64,000 nucleotides of DNA from Flavobacterium sp. JAS (GCF_020991455.1 NZ_JAJMOX010000004.1:62001-126000), one strand, 5' to 3'; shown: positions 16,419-25,915, counted from the stretch's first letter. Made by a program: numbers and translations. Notes: generated from the letters alone by a model not told the origin.

Positions 16419-17321
16419 ATGGAAAAGAGAGAGATGAACACGGCACAATTAAATCGCATGCATTCCGGAAAAGGATTTATCGCTGCATTAGATCAAAGTG
16501 GTGGCAGTACGCCAAAAGCCTTATCGCAATATGGAGTTGAGGAAAGCACCTATACAAATGATGAAGAAATGTACACACTTGTACATGAAATGAGAACCAG
16601 AATTATTAAAAGTCCTTCGTTTGACAGTGAATATATCCTTGGAGCTATTTTATTTGAAAATACTATGGATCGCAAAATTGACGGACAATGGACTGCTGAT
16701 TATTTATGGGAGAAAAAAAATATTGTCCCTTTTTTAAAGGTTGACAAAGGACTTGCTGATCTTGTAAATGGTGTGCAGTTGATGAAACCTATTTCAAATT
16801 TGGACGAATTACTGACAAGAGCTGTAGAACGAAATGTTTTTGGAACTAAAATGCGCTCTGTCATTAAAGAGGCAAATGCCGAAGGAATTCGACAAGTAGT
16901 GGAGCAACAATTTGAAGTAGGCTTACAAATCTTTGCAAAAGGACTTGTACCAATTATTGAACCTGAGGTAGATATTTATAGTTCTGATAAACAAAAATCG
17001 GAAGAAATTCTAAAAGAAGAAATCAAGAAACAACTTAGTTTATTAGGCAAAGATGTAAAGGTGATGCTGAAATTGTCTATTCCAACGGTGAATGATTTTT
17101 ACACTGATCTTATATCTGATCCACATGTTGTGCGTGTTGTGGCATTGTCTGGTGGATATGCCCAAAAGGAAGCCAATGATAAACTTGCCCAAAACCACGG
17201 ACTAATCGCCAGTTTTTCAAGAGCATTGTCTGAAGGTCTTTTTGCCAATCAGTCTGATGATGAGTTTAACACCAAGCTAGGCAAAACTATTAAAGAAATT
17301 TACCAAGCTTCCATTACATAA
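16419..17321 (+). CDS. Class I fructose-1,6-bisphosphate aldolase
   Basis: Splits fructose 1,6-bisphosphate into two triose phosphates by a Schiff-base mechanism. 300 residues, like the short bacterial class I enzymes of Staphylococcus type. Seen: [17 protein letters not shown] near the N-terminus, [29 protein letters not shown], and the Schiff-base lysine K218 in VMLKLSIP. It starts at ATG 16419; a second ATG five codons in ([10 protein letters not shown]) is also possible. It is placed between hemF and hemB without an obvious metabolic reason. Confidence 0.93.
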   Translation: MEKREMNTAQLNRMHSGKGFIAALDQSGGSTPKALSQYGVEESTYTNDEEMYTLVHEMRTRIIKSPSFDSEYILGAILFENTMDRKIDGQWTADYLWEKKNIVPFLKVDKGLADLVNGVQLMKPISNLDELLTRAVERNVFGTKMRSVIKEANAEGIRQVVEQQFEVGLQIFAKGLVPIIEPEVDIYSSDKQKSEEILKEEIKKQLSLLGKDVKVMLKLSIPTVNDFYTDLISDPHVVRVVALSGGYAQKEANDKLAQNHGLIASFSRALSEGLFANQSDDEFNTKLGKTIKEIYQASIT

Positions 17322-17430
17322 AATAATATATAGACGGGATTTAGTCTTCTCAAAAAGATGAAAAACTTACAATAAACAATTTATAATTTCAGTGTAAAAC
17401 CTGAAACATGAAACTTTAAACAAAAAAACA

Positions 17431-18423
17431 ATGTTCCCATTACAAAGAAACCGTCGCTTAAGAACCAATGAATCAATTCGTTCGTTAGTTCGTGAAACCA
17501 GTTTAAGCCCACAGGATTTTATGCTTCCAATGTTTGTTGCGGAAGGAAAAGACGTAAAAGTTGCGATTCCGTCAATGCCGGGAATTTACCGTCATTCGTT
17601 AGACAATACTATTAAAGAAGTAAAAGAAGTCTGGGATTTAGGGATTAAGGCGGTAAATATTTACGTAAAAGTAAGCGATAGCTTAAAAGACAATAAAGGT
17701 GTTGAAGCCTGGAATAAAGATGGTTTAATGCAACAAACTATTCGCGCTATAAAAGATGCCGTTCCAGGAATGATTGTAATGCCAGATGTGGCTCTTGATC
17801 CGTATTCGATTTATGGTCATGACGGAATCATCGAAAACGGTCAATTAATCAATGACGCAACGGTTGATGCTTTAACCCGAATGAGTTTAAGCCATGCTGA
17901 GGCTGGAGCCGATTTTGTAGCTCCAAGTGATATGATGGATGGGCGCGTTTTGGCGATTAGAAAAGCATTAGAAGAAAACGGACATCACAATGTAGGAATC
18001 ATGAGTTATAGTGCTAAATATGCTTCGGCATTTTATGGACCATTTCGTGATGCATTAGATTCTGCTCCGGTAGATTCTCAAAATATTCCGAAAGACAAAA
18101 AGACGTATCAAATGGATTATGCTAACCGAATCGAAGGAATTCGTGAAGCATTATTGGATGTTGAAGAAGGCGCTGACATTGTAATGGTAAAACCAGGAAT
18201 GGCCTATTTAGACATTGTTCGTGAAGTAAAAAATGCCGTTCATGTACCGGTTGCCGTATACCAAGTATCTGGTGAGTACGCTATGGTAAAGGCCGCAGCC
18301 GAAAGAGGATGGTTAGATCACGACAAAATTATGATAGAGCAACTATATTGCATTAAGCGTGCAGGAGCGAGTATTATCTCCACTTATTTTGCAAAAGAAG
18401 CTGCTGTAATCTTAAATAAATAA
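17431..18423 (+). CDS. hemB: Delta-aminolevulinic acid dehydratase (porphobilinogen synthase)
   Basis: Condenses two 5-aminolevulinates to porphobilinogen. 330 residues. Both active-site lysines are present: K196 in SYSAKYASAFYGPFRDA and K254 in IVMVKPGMAYL. The metal-site stretch reads PDVALDPYSIYGHDG (D119, D123, D131) and has none of the three cysteines of zinc-type enzymes, so it is predicted to be the magnesium-dependent class. It follows the aldolase and is 3 bp before a cytochrome c gene. Confidence 0.98.
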   Translation: MFPLQRNRRLRTNESIRSLVRETSLSPQDFMLPMFVAEGKDVKVAIPSMPGIYRHSLDNTIKEVKEVWDLGIKAVNIYVKVSDSLKDNKGVEAWNKDGLMQQTIRAIKDAVPGMIVMPDVALDPYSIYGHDGIIENGQLINDATVDALTRMSLSHAEAGADFVAPSDMMDGRVLAIRKALEENGHHNVGIMSYSAKYASAFYGPFRDALDSAPVDSQNIPKDKKTYQMDYANRIEGIREALLDVEEGADIVMVKPGMAYLDIVREVKNAVHVPVAVYQVSGEYAMVKAAAERGWLDHDKIMIEQLYCIKRAGASIISTYFAKEAAVILNK

Positions 18424-18426
18424 TCA

Positions 18427-18837
18427 ATGAAAAAGATATTATTCTTATCCGCCATTTTAGCTTTAGCATCTTGTAAAAAAGAAAATGAGGAACCTTTTGG
18501 AAAAACAACCGAAAGCAATACAGAATCCTATTCAGAAGGAGAATCGGCGAAAGCCAAAACACCGGAAGCATTTGGAAAAGACATTTTTGAAGGAAAAGGA
18601 AATTGTGTTTCGTGTCATCAGGTAGACCAAAAAGTAATTGGGCCGAGTATTCAGGAAATTGGTAAAATTTATAAAGATAAAAATGGAGATATTGTAACGT
18701 TCCTTAAAGGAAACGCAGATCCAATTGTAGATCCGAGTCAGTTTGCGGTGATGAAAACCAATATTCCGGTAACGCAAGCAATGTCTGACGAAGAATTAAA
18801 AGCAATCGAAGCTTATATTTACAGCAATTTAAAATAG
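18427..18837 (+). CDS. Lipoprotein cytochrome c (class I, single heme)
   Basis: Small electron carrier predicted to be anchored by a lipid. 136 residues: lipobox LASC (Cys16), a low-complexity linker rich in Glu, Ser and Thr (20-48), then a compact cytochrome c domain with the heme-binding CVSCH and a likely distal ligand Met in FAVMKTNIP. It begins 3 bp after hemB, so a heme consumer is co-transcribed with heme synthesis. The partner oxidase or reductase is not in the window. Confidence 0.93.
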   Translation: MKKILFLSAILALASCKKENEEPFGKTTESNTESYSEGESAKAKTPEAFGKDIFEGKGNCVSCHQVDQKVIGPSIQEIGKIYKDKNGDIVTFLKGNADPIVDPSQFAVMKTNIPVTQAMSDEELKAIEAYIYSNLK

Positions 18838-18894
18838 CTCTTTAAATTATTTTTTTTGATTTACTGCTGACATACTGTTGTCACCACTTAATTA

Positions 18895-18902
18895 TAAATT
18901 TG
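18895..18902 (+). promoter_or_regulatory. Candidate -7 element for the GyrI-like gene
   Basis: TAAATTTG matches TAnnTTTG and ends 26 bp before the ATG at 18929. A TTG at 18878-18880 gives only 14 bases of spacing, so the -33 is doubtful. Confidence 0.35.
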
Positions 18903-18928
18903 GATACAAATCAAAAAAATTAAGTAAA

Positions 18929-19381
18929 ATGGATATTCAAAAATTCAACGTCATCGGGATTTCAGTTAGAACTACTAACGAAAATGGACAATCAGGACAA
19001 GATATTCCTGCACTTTTAAAGAAGTTTATAGGTGGAGGAATTGCTGAAAAGATTCCGAATAAAGTAAGCAACGATGTTATTTTCGTTTATACGGATTACG
19101 AAAAAGATCATACAAAACCTTATACAACCCTTTTGGGATGTGCGGTAGAAAGTTTAGATTCAATTCCGAAAGAAATGACGGGTAAAACAATTGAAGGCAT
19201 TCATTACGAGAAATTCACCGCAAAAGGGAACCTCGCTGAAGGTGTTGTTTATAAGGAATGGATGAAGATTTGGAATTCAGACTTGAACAGAAGTTTTACT
19301 TCAGACTTTGAAATTTATGGAGAAGGAGCACAGAATCCTGAAAATGCAGAAGTTGACATTTTCATAGCGATAAATCGATAA
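18929..19381 (+). CDS. GyrI-like/effector-binding-domain protein
   Basis: 150 residues from the ATG at 18929 (MDIQKFNVIGISVRTTN). The two-fold alpha/beta pattern, beginning with a strand VIGISVRT, a GGGIAEKIPN helix, IFVYTDYEKDHTKPYTTLLGCAV, then the second half ending in EIYG and VDIFIAIN, is that of the GyrI-like small-molecule binding (AraC effector-binding) domain without a DNA-binding part. The ligand is unknown. It ends just before a bidirectional terminator. Confidence 0.8.
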   Translation: MDIQKFNVIGISVRTTNENGQSGQDIPALLKKFIGGGIAEKIPNKVSNDVIFVYTDYEKDHTKPYTTLLGCAVESLDSIPKEMTGKTIEGIHYEKFTAKGNLAEGVVYKEWMKIWNSDLNRSFTSDFEIYGEGAQNPENAEVDIFIAINR

Positions 19382-19385
19382 TAAC

Positions 19386-19417
19386 AAAAAACGGCGCTAA
19401 AATTAGCGCCGTTTTTT
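19386..19417. terminator. Bidirectional intrinsic terminator
   Basis: Perfect 15-base arms with a 2-base loop: AAAAAACGGCGCTAA, AA, TTAGCGCCGTTTTTT. The GC core with A-run and T-run on both sides ends transcription from both converging genes (the GyrI-like gene on plus, the M13 peptidase on minus). Confidence 0.92.
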
Positions 19418-19428
19418 ATGATTTTAAA

Positions 19429-21489
19429 TTACCAGATTTTAACTCGTTTGTCTGGACTTACAAACATTTTATCTCCACTTTTAATTCCGAAAGCTTCATA
19501 AAATGCATCAACATTCTGAATTGGAACATAAGCTCTGTACATTCCAGGAGAGTGCGGATCTGTTTTTACTTGGCTCTTAATAGCTTCATCTCTTGTTTTA
19601 GTTCTCCAAACCGTAGCCCAGGAAATAAAGAAACGTTGCTCAGGAGTGAATCCGTCAATTAAAGCAGGCCTTCCGTGTGCTTTTAAATACAATTGCAAAC
19701 CATCAAAAGCAGCATTGATTCCACCTAAGTCACCAATATTTTCTCCTAAAGTAAATTTACCATCAACGTGAATTCCAGGTAATGGCTCTAAAGCACTGTA
19801 TTGATCTGCAAGAGCAGTTCCTAATGCTGTAAATTGTTTCAAATCATCAGCAGTCCACCAGTCTACAAGATTTCCTTCTGCATTATAACGTGCACCGGAA
19901 TCATCAAAACCATGTGAAATCTCATGCCCGATTACAGCACCAATTCCACCATAGTTTACAGCTTCATCCGCTTGGTAATTGTAAAATGGCGGTTGTAAAA
20001 TAGCTGCAGGGAAAACAATCTCGTTGTAAGATGGATTGTAATAAGCATTTACAGTTTGTGGAGACATTCCCCATTCTGTTTTATCCACCGGTTTTTTCAA
20101 TTTCTCAATATCTTCCTTGAAATTCCATTTTGATAAATTGCGTACGTTTTCAAAATAACTTCCGCCTTCAGCAACACCTTTAATTTCAAGAGCCGAATAA
20201 TCTTTCCATTTATCAGGATATCCTACTTTAATAGTGATTTTATTTAATTTCTCGATTGCTTTTACTTTTGTAGCATCAGACATCCAGGTTAAATTATTAA
20301 TACGGTTTTGGTACGCCAAAATCACATTATGAATCATATCAAGTGCTTTAGTTTTTGCTTCAGCAGGAAATACTTTCTCAACATATAATTTACCCAAAGC
20401 TTCACCAATACCACGATTTACAATAGACAAAGCATTTTCTTCACGAGGCAATTGTTTGATTGCTCCTCTTAAAGTTTTGCTGTAAAAATCAAAATTTGCT
20501 GCTTCAATATCCGTTGTTAATTGCGTTGTTGATCTGTTTAACAAAGTCCATTTCAAATATTCTTTCCATTGTGCAACCTTGTTTTCAGTAAAAACAGTTT
20601 GTATGGCTTTCATATAACGTGGTTCTGTTACAATAACGCTATCTAATTTTGCCAGGCCAAGACCAGTAAAATAAGCATTCCAATTAATTGCCGGAGTCAA
20701 TTTTTGAAGATCCGCAATTGTCATTGGATTATATTGTAAACGGCTGTCTCTGCTCTCAACACGATCTAATCTTGGAGCTGACAAAGCAGTTTCTAAAGCT
20801 AGAATTTCGGCAGCACTTTGTTTTGCTTTTGCCGGAGATTCTCCAATAAACTGCATCATTCTTGCAACGTGAAGCTCGTATTTTGCGCGTTTTTCTTTAG
20901 AATCTTTATCGTCTGAGTTGTAATAATCTTTATCAGACAATCCTAATCTGCTCACGCCTAAACTTACAGAGTTCTTAGAACTATTTTTATCATCGGCACC
21001 AATGTAAATTCCAAAGAAGTCGTTTCCTCCTTCAGGTTCCATTTCAACCAAATACTTTTCAAGATCTGCTACATTTTTTATAGCATCAATTTTCTTCAAA
21101 TATGGTTTTAAAGGTTCAATACCTCTTTTGTTTCTTCCAACTGTATCTAAAACAGTATTAAACAAATTCACCGCTTTACCTTGATCGGTATTCGATTTAT
21201 ACTTTGGATTTTTTGAAGCATCCTTCAAAATTGCCATTGCATCTTTGTCTGTTTTTTTAATTAATTCGTTAAAACTTCCCCAAGTTGTTCTGTCGCTTGG
21301 AATTGCTGTTTTATCTAACCAGGTTCCGTTTACGTATTGGAAAAAATCCTGGCTTGGGCTAATTTTCGTATTCATATACGAAACATTAATCCCTGGTTCT
21401 TTTGTAGCTGTATCCTGAGCCTTTACTGCGGTAAATGAGAGAATTGCAGAAAAAGCACAAAATAAGGGTTTAGCAAGCTGTTTGTTCAT
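19429..21489 (-). CDS. M13 (neprilysin/PepO) family zinc metallopeptidase
   Basis: Exported endopeptidase acting on peptides of limited size. 686 residues from the ATG at 21489 (MNKQLAKPLFCAF), with a signal peptide ending near VKAQ. An upstream ATG at 21522 would add 11 residues before the signal. The N-terminal M13 region (40-430) is followed by the catalytic domain: NAYYNPSYNEIVFPA, the zinc motif HEISH in IGHEISHGFDDSGARY (about residue 523) and the third ligand Glu in GENIGDLGG (about 583). The C-terminal VKIW is typical of the family. Confidence 0.96.
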   Translation of the reverse strand: MNKQLAKPLFCAFSAILSFTAVKAQDTATKEPGINVSYMNTKISPSQDFFQYVNGTWLDKTAIPSDRTTWGSFNELIKKTDKDAMAILKDASKNPKYKSNTDQGKAVNLFNTVLDTVGRNKRGIEPLKPYLKKIDAIKNVADLEKYLVEMEPEGGNDFFGIYIGADDKNSSKNSVSLGVSRLGLSDKDYYNSDDKDSKEKRAKYELHVARMMQFIGESPAKAKQSAAEILALETALSAPRLDRVESRDSRLQYNPMTIADLQKLTPAINWNAYFTGLGLAKLDSVIVTEPRYMKAIQTVFTENKVAQWKEYLKWTLLNRSTTQLTTDIEAANFDFYSKTLRGAIKQLPREENALSIVNRGIGEALGKLYVEKVFPAEAKTKALDMIHNVILAYQNRINNLTWMSDATKVKAIEKLNKITIKVGYPDKWKDYSALEIKGVAEGGSYFENVRNLSKWNFKEDIEKLKKPVDKTEWGMSPQTVNAYYNPSYNEIVFPAAILQPPFYNYQADEAVNYGGIGAVIGHEISHGFDDSGARYNAEGNLVDWWTADDLKQFTALGTALADQYSALEPLPGIHVDGKFTLGENIGDLGGINAAFDGLQLYLKAHGRPALIDGFTPEQRFFISWATVWRTKTRDEAIKSQVKTDPHSPGMYRAYVPIQNVDAFYEAFGIKSGDKMFVSPDKRVKIW

Positions 21490-21515
21490 TTTTGACTGTG
21501 TTTTTTGTATACACA

Positions 21516-21523
21516 CAAACATA
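21516..21523 (-). promoter_or_regulatory. Candidate -7 element for the M13 peptidase
   Basis: The minus strand reads TATGTTTG, 27 bp upstream of the ATG at 21489. No -33 TTG was found at the usual distance. Confidence 0.3.
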
Positions 21524-21689
21524 TTGTTAATATTTGAAATTATATGTTAAAATTTTGCAATAATATGCTGACATTTTTACAATGAAAATACCTCATTTAT
21601 ATCAGCAAAAATTTTCATGAATATATCTTACACTTTTGCTTTCTAATTGGAATTGTTTTTAGAATATTTGTTAAAAGAAAAACAAGAAC

Positions 21690-22613
21690 GTGAGAGCAAG
21701 AATACAGAGTGCCTTTTCAGGAAAAGTTGAAGCGATCGGACTACCGATTCTGGCTTTGTTTTGGGTGAGCTTTTTTTGGGGAACAACCTGGTTGGCCTCA
21801 AAAGAAGGTGTAAAACATATGCCCGCTTTGCAGTTGGCTACTATTCGTCAGTTTCTGGGCGGAATTTTGTACGTTGGTTATTTTATCATCAAGAAAGAAC
21901 CTTGGCCAAAAGGTAAACAATGGCGTACGATTCTGGTTTTGGCAATTTTAAATTTCTGTTGCAGTAATGGTTTGAGTACTTGGGGCGTAAAATATATCAG
22001 CTCAGGATTGGGCGCTATTATTGGTGCTATTTTCCCGATCTGGATTGTGATCATTTGTTTCTTTAAAGGCGAACGTATTGCAAAATTGGCCGTTACCGGA
22101 CTTTTGATCTGTTTTGGCGGAATCTGTATTATTTTTATGGATCACTTGGGAGATTTCCTTCGACCTGATTTTCAATTTGGTATTTTTCTGTCTGTGGTTT
22201 CTACAATTACATGGGCTTTTGGAATTTTACATACCAAGAAAAAAGCAGCAAGTTTCAATCCGTATTTTAGTTTAGGTTTACAAATGCTGCTTTCGAGTTT
22301 TATTCTATTCGGAATTACCGAAACAGCAGGAATGAATATTCCATTAATTCAAATTCCAGTGAGTTCCTGGTGGGCAATTGGCTATCTGGTAATTATTGGT
22401 TCAATCTTAACCTTTATTGCTTTCATCTATACGCTGCAACATCTTCCAACAGAAATTAGCAGTATTTATGCTTACATGAATCCGATTGTAGCAATTATTC
22501 TGGCTTTTTTCATCTTCGGAGAAACCATGACACAAGCCATAGTTGTTGGAGTTGCAGTAACTTTAATGGGATTGTATCTGGTGAATAAATCTATTCGGAA
22601 AATTAAAAAATAG
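21690..22613 (+). CDS. EamA/DMT-family transporter
   Basis: Inner-membrane transporter of the drug/metabolite superfamily. 307 residues, about ten hydrophobic helices in two EamA repeats (residues 15-150 and 165-300); typical segments are FWGTTWLASKEGVKHMPALQ and the second-repeat end SSIYAYMNPIVAIILAFFIFGE. The start appears to be GTG at 21690 because no ATG occurs in frame until the first loop. The substrate is unknown. Solitary gene followed by a word-palindrome. Confidence 0.9.
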   Translation: MRARIQSAFSGKVEAIGLPILALFWVSFFWGTTWLASKEGVKHMPALQLATIRQFLGGILYVGYFIIKKEPWPKGKQWRTILVLAILNFCCSNGLSTWGVKYISSGLGAIIGAIFPIWIVIICFFKGERIAKLAVTGLLICFGGICIIFMDHLGDFLRPDFQFGIFLSVVSTITWAFGILHTKKKAASFNPYFSLGLQMLLSSFILFGITETAGMNIPLIQIPVSSWWAIGYLVIIGSILTFIAFIYTLQHLPTEISSIYAYMNPIVAIILAFFIFGETMTQAIVVGVAVTLMGLYLVNKSIRKIKK

Positions 22614-22626
22614 TATGAAAAAGTTT

Positions 22627-22709
22627 GCCACGAATTTTCGCGAATTGCTATGTCAATTTGCAAATATCACGTTATCCGATAATTAGTGAAAATTCGTGAA
22701 ATTCGTGGC
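22627..22709. repeat. Word-palindrome (GCCACGAATTT family)
   Basis: The left arm GCCACGAATTTTCGCGAATT (22627-22646) pairs with 22691-22709 (AATTCGTGAAATTCGTGGC), with one bulge and one mismatch. The right arm is shared identically with 8263-8282. Confidence 0.8.
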
Positions 22710-22776
22710 TATTTAAAATCATAACGAAACTCTGTTAAAAAGCGTTATAATTACAGCTTTTAAAAACCTCTTTTTG

Positions 22777-22784
22777 TATTTTTG
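22777..22784 (+). promoter_or_regulatory. Candidate -7 element for the SCO1-like gene
   Basis: TATTTTTG, an exact TAnnTTTG, 17 bp before the ATG at 22802. The -33 region has no clear TTG. Confidence 0.45.
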
Positions 22785-22801
22785 CAGCACAAATTGCATT
22801 T

Positions 22802-23467
22802 ATGAAATCCTTTCTATACAAATACCGAAAATTCTTTATTGTTCTAATTGTATTTTCAGCTGTTACTATATCTTTATTTTATTCGGCTTTAAAGCCACAA
22901 AAAACGTTACCAATTTACAATCCTGCCGATGTAAATCCTGAATTAGTTGACAGTACAATACAATACAAAAGCAAATACCATACAATTGCCGATTTTAAAT
23001 TTGTAAACCAAAACGGCGATACGATTACTCAGAAAAACTATGAAGGCAAAATTTATGTTGCCGACTTTTTCTTCACGACTTGCGGATCAATTTGTCCAAA
23101 AATGACAACCAATCTTGAAGATGTTCAAAAAGCAATTTTAAATAATCCTAAAGTAATGCTGCTTTCGCATACTGTATTTCCTGAAGTTGACAGTATTCCG
23201 GTTCTTAAAGAATATGCCATAAAACATCATGTTGTTGATAGTAAATGGAACTTGGTTACAGGCGATAAAAAAGAAATATATACTATGGCCAGAAAATCTT
23301 ATCTAGCTGTAAAATTAGGTCGCCCAGATCAATTGTATGATATGGTTCATACAGAGAATTTTGTATTGGTAGACCAAAAAAGACGCGTTCGTGGTTTTTA
23401 TGACGGAACAAACAAAGAAGAAATTAAACGTCTGCTTGAAGACATCAATTTCTTATGTCAGGAGTAA
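22802..23467 (+). CDS. SCO1/SenC-type copper chaperone/thioredoxin-fold protein
   Basis: Membrane-anchored assembly factor, by family usually for the CuA site of cytochrome c oxidase. 221 residues: an N-terminal membrane anchor (10-28), then a thioredoxin fold with the copper ligands C94 and C98 in FTTCGSICPKM and H183 in MVHTENFVLVD. All three ligands are present. It is upstream of feoAB but has its own and their own promoter candidates. The heme and cytochrome genes nearby fit a respiratory role. Confidence 0.93.
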   Translation: MKSFLYKYRKFFIVLIVFSAVTISLFYSALKPQKTLPIYNPADVNPELVDSTIQYKSKYHTIADFKFVNQNGDTITQKNYEGKIYVADFFFTTCGSICPKMTTNLEDVQKAILNNPKVMLLSHTVFPEVDSIPVLKEYAIKHHVVDSKWNLVTGDKKEIYTMARKSYLAVKLGRPDQLYDMVHTENFVLVDQKRRVRGFYDGTNKEEIKRLLEDINFLCQE

Positions 23468-23516
23468 AATCCCTTATTTTTAGAAAGATTTAGCATTTAC
23501 AAAAGTGTTAAATGCC

Positions 23517-23545
23517 TTGAAATAAAGAATAATTGTCTATTTTTG
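23517..23545 (+). promoter_or_regulatory. Promoter for feoA-feoB (TTG-N18-TATTTTTG)
   Basis: TTG at 23517-23519, 18 bases, then TATTTTTG at 23538-23545. This is an excellent match to the Flavobacterium TTG-N17-19-TAnnTTTG consensus, about 25 bp ahead of the feoA start, so the leader is short. I see no Fur-box-like inverted repeat that can be defended. Confidence 0.65.
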
Positions 23546-23570
23546 CAATCTAAATTCAATCTAAATAAGC

Positions 23571-23810
23571 TTGCAAAATACAATCCATACCCTCAAAAAA
23601 GGCGAAAAAGCCATTATCAAAGATTTTGATATCGATTTGATTCCTTTAAAACTACTAGAGATGGGGTGTTTGCCGGGCAATTTAGTCGAATTACTTCAAA
23701 TCGCTCCTTTTGGAGATCCTTTATATATAGATATAAATGGTTCGCACGTAGCCATTAGAGTTGAAACTGCTCGTGAAATTGAAGTTGAACTTATCAAAAC
23801 CAATTTGTAA
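23571..23810 (+). CDS. feoA: FeoA-domain ferrous iron transport accessory protein
   Basis: Small SH3-like protein that assists FeoB. 79 residues, the usual size. The typical beginning LKKGEKAIIKDF and the LLEMGCLPGNLVELLQIAPFGDPLYI core are present. The start is TTG at 23571: the in-frame codon three triplets upstream is a stop and there is no ATG, so a TTG start is forced. Its TAA overlaps the feoB ATG by one base, implying coupled translation. Confidence 0.92.
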   Translation: MQNTIHTLKKGEKAIIKDFDIDLIPLKLLEMGCLPGNLVELLQIAPFGDPLYIDINGSHVAIRVETAREIEVELIKTNL

Positions 23811-25909
23811 TGAGCATTCAAAATATAAATGTTGCCCTTATTGGGAATCCAAATACCGGAAAAACTTCTGTTTTTAATCAACTTACTGGTTTAAATCAAC
23901 AAGTTGGGAATTATCCCGGAATCACTGTTGAGAAAAAAATGGGGTTCTGTAAATTACCGCACAACATTAAAGCTAATATTCTGGATCTACCTGGAACTTA
24001 TAGTTTGAATGCCAGTTCGATAGACGAAAGTGTTGTAATTGAACTTTTGCTGAATAAAAACGATAAGTTATATCCTGATGTTGCAGTAGTTGTAACAGAC
24101 GTTGAAAATCTGAAACGAAATCTACTAATTTACACTCAGATAAAAGACCTTGAAATTCCAACGATTTTAGTCATTAATATGTCTGATCGAATGGAAAGTA
24201 AAGGGATTACACTTGATATTCCTTTTTTGGAAGAAAAACTAAAAACCAAAATTGCTTTAGTAAGTTCTCGTAAAGGTTTAGGAATCGATGAATTAAAAGA
24301 ATTAATCGTTTCATACAAAACAATTCCACATGAACCTTGTCTAAATGCTTCGGTTATTGATACTGAATATTTTAAAAAACTACAGCATGCTTTTCCCAAT
24401 CAACTATTGTATAAATTATGGTTGGTTATTACGCAAGATGTAAACTTTTTGAATTTAGAACGTAATGAAATCAGAAGCACATTTACGAAGTCACATTCAG
24501 AATTAAAACGCTTACAGCAAAAGGAAACCATAAAACGTTATCAATTTATAAATGATGTTTTAAAACAAGGTTTGCAAGTTGACGAATCAATGGCAAAAGA
24601 TATTAGAGCTAAACTGGATCGTGTTTTAACACACAAAGTTTGGGGTTATGTTATTTTCCTTGCCATTTTATTTTTGATTTTCCAATCGATTTTTAGCTGG
24701 TCAACTATTCCTATGGATTTCATTGACAGTACTTTTGCTTCTTTAAGTAGTTGGACTGCGCAAGAATTACCAAGTGGGATTCTGACCGATTTACTTTCGC
24801 AAGGAATCATTCCGGGAATTGGCGGTGTTATTATTTTTATTCCGCAAATTGCCTTTCTGTTCTTGTTTATTTCTATTCTGGAAGAAAGCGGTTATATGAG
24901 TCGTGTTGTCTTTTTGATGGATAAAATTATGCGCAAATTTGGTCTTTCCGGAAAAAGCGTTGTACCATTAATTTCAGGAACTGCCTGTGCAATTCCGGCA
25001 ATTATGGCAACTAGAAATATTGAAAACTGGAAAGAACGTTTAATTACTATTCTTGTTACACCGTTTACAACCTGTTCTGCCAGATTACCGGTTTACACCA
25101 TTATTATTTCTTTGGTAATACCGGATGAACGCCTTTTTGGAATATTAAACATGCAAGGTTTGGCGTTGATGCTATTGTATTTATTAGGTTTTGGAACTGC
25201 TATTTTATCGGCTTATATTTTAAATAAGATATTAAAAATAAGCTCTAAAACATATTTCGTTGTTGAAATGCCGGGTTATAAAATGCCACTTTTAAAGAAT
25301 GTTGGAATTAACGTGGTCGAAAAAACGAAAGCTTTCGTTGTTGGAGCAGGAAAAATAATTTTAGCTATAGCTGTTATTTTATGGTTTTTAGCTTCTTTTG
25401 GACCTGGAGAAAACTTTAACGAAGCAGAAACTATCGTAAAAGAACGATTTGTTGACAAACCACTATCTGAAATAGAATTTGAAAACGAAGTTGCTTCTCA
25501 AAAACTAGAGAATTCATATATTGGAATCATGGGCCGCGTAATTGAACCTGCAATTGCTCCACTAGGTTACGATTGGAAAATTGGAATAGCAATTATCAGT
25601 TCATTTGCTGCACGTGAGGTTTTCGTAGGAACTCTTGCAACTATCTATAGTGTTGGAAATAGTGATAATGAAGCCACAATAAAAAGTAAAATGCAGGAAG
25701 AAATAAATCCGGAAACAGGTCGTAAGATCTTTAATTTTGCTTCTGGAATTTCATTACTGCTTTTTTATGCTTTTGCAATGCAATGTGCCAGTACACTTGC
25801 CATTACCAAAAAAGAAACCAATTCCTGGAAATGGCCAGCCATGCAACTCGTTCTTATGAGCGGATTAGCTTATTTCGTGGCATTACTTGCCTATCAACTT
25901 TTAAAATAA
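23810..25909 (+). CDS. feoB: Ferrous iron transporter FeoB
   Basis: GTPase-linked Fe2+ importer of the inner membrane. 699 residues. The N-terminal G domain has G1 GNPNTGKTS (12-20), G2 NYPGITVEKK with T39, G3 DLPG (59-62) and G4 NMSD (123-126). A helical spacer follows, then the Gate/FeoB membrane core with the EESGYMSRVVFLMD and GTACAIPAIMATR segments, and a second Gate repeat with AAREVFVGTLATIY. A 40-residue Cys-rich gene follows 6 bp later. Confidence 0.97.
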   Translation: MSIQNINVALIGNPNTGKTSVFNQLTGLNQQVGNYPGITVEKKMGFCKLPHNIKANILDLPGTYSLNASSIDESVVIELLLNKNDKLYPDVAVVVTDVENLKRNLLIYTQIKDLEIPTILVINMSDRMESKGITLDIPFLEEKLKTKIALVSSRKGLGIDELKELIVSYKTIPHEPCLNASVIDTEYFKKLQHAFPNQLLYKLWLVITQDVNFLNLERNEIRSTFTKSHSELKRLQQKETIKRYQFINDVLKQGLQVDESMAKDIRAKLDRVLTHKVWGYVIFLAILFLIFQSIFSWSTIPMDFIDSTFASLSSWTAQELPSGILTDLLSQGIIPGIGGVIIFIPQIAFLFLFISILEESGYMSRVVFLMDKIMRKFGLSGKSVVPLISGTACAIPAIMATRNIENWKERLITILVTPFTTCSARLPVYTIIISLVIPDERLFGILNMQGLALMLLYLLGFGTAILSAYILNKILKISSKTYFVVEMPGYKMPLLKNVGINVVEKTKAFVVGAGKIILAIAVILWFLASFGPGENFNEAETIVKERFVDKPLSEIEFENEVASQKLENSYIGIMGRVIEPAIAPLGYDWKIGIAIISSFAAREVFVGTLATIYSVGNSDNEATIKSKMQEEINPETGRKIFNFASGISLLLFYAFAMQCASTLAITKKETNSWKWPAMQLVLMSGLAYFVALLAYQLLK

Positions 25910-25915
25910 ATTGCC

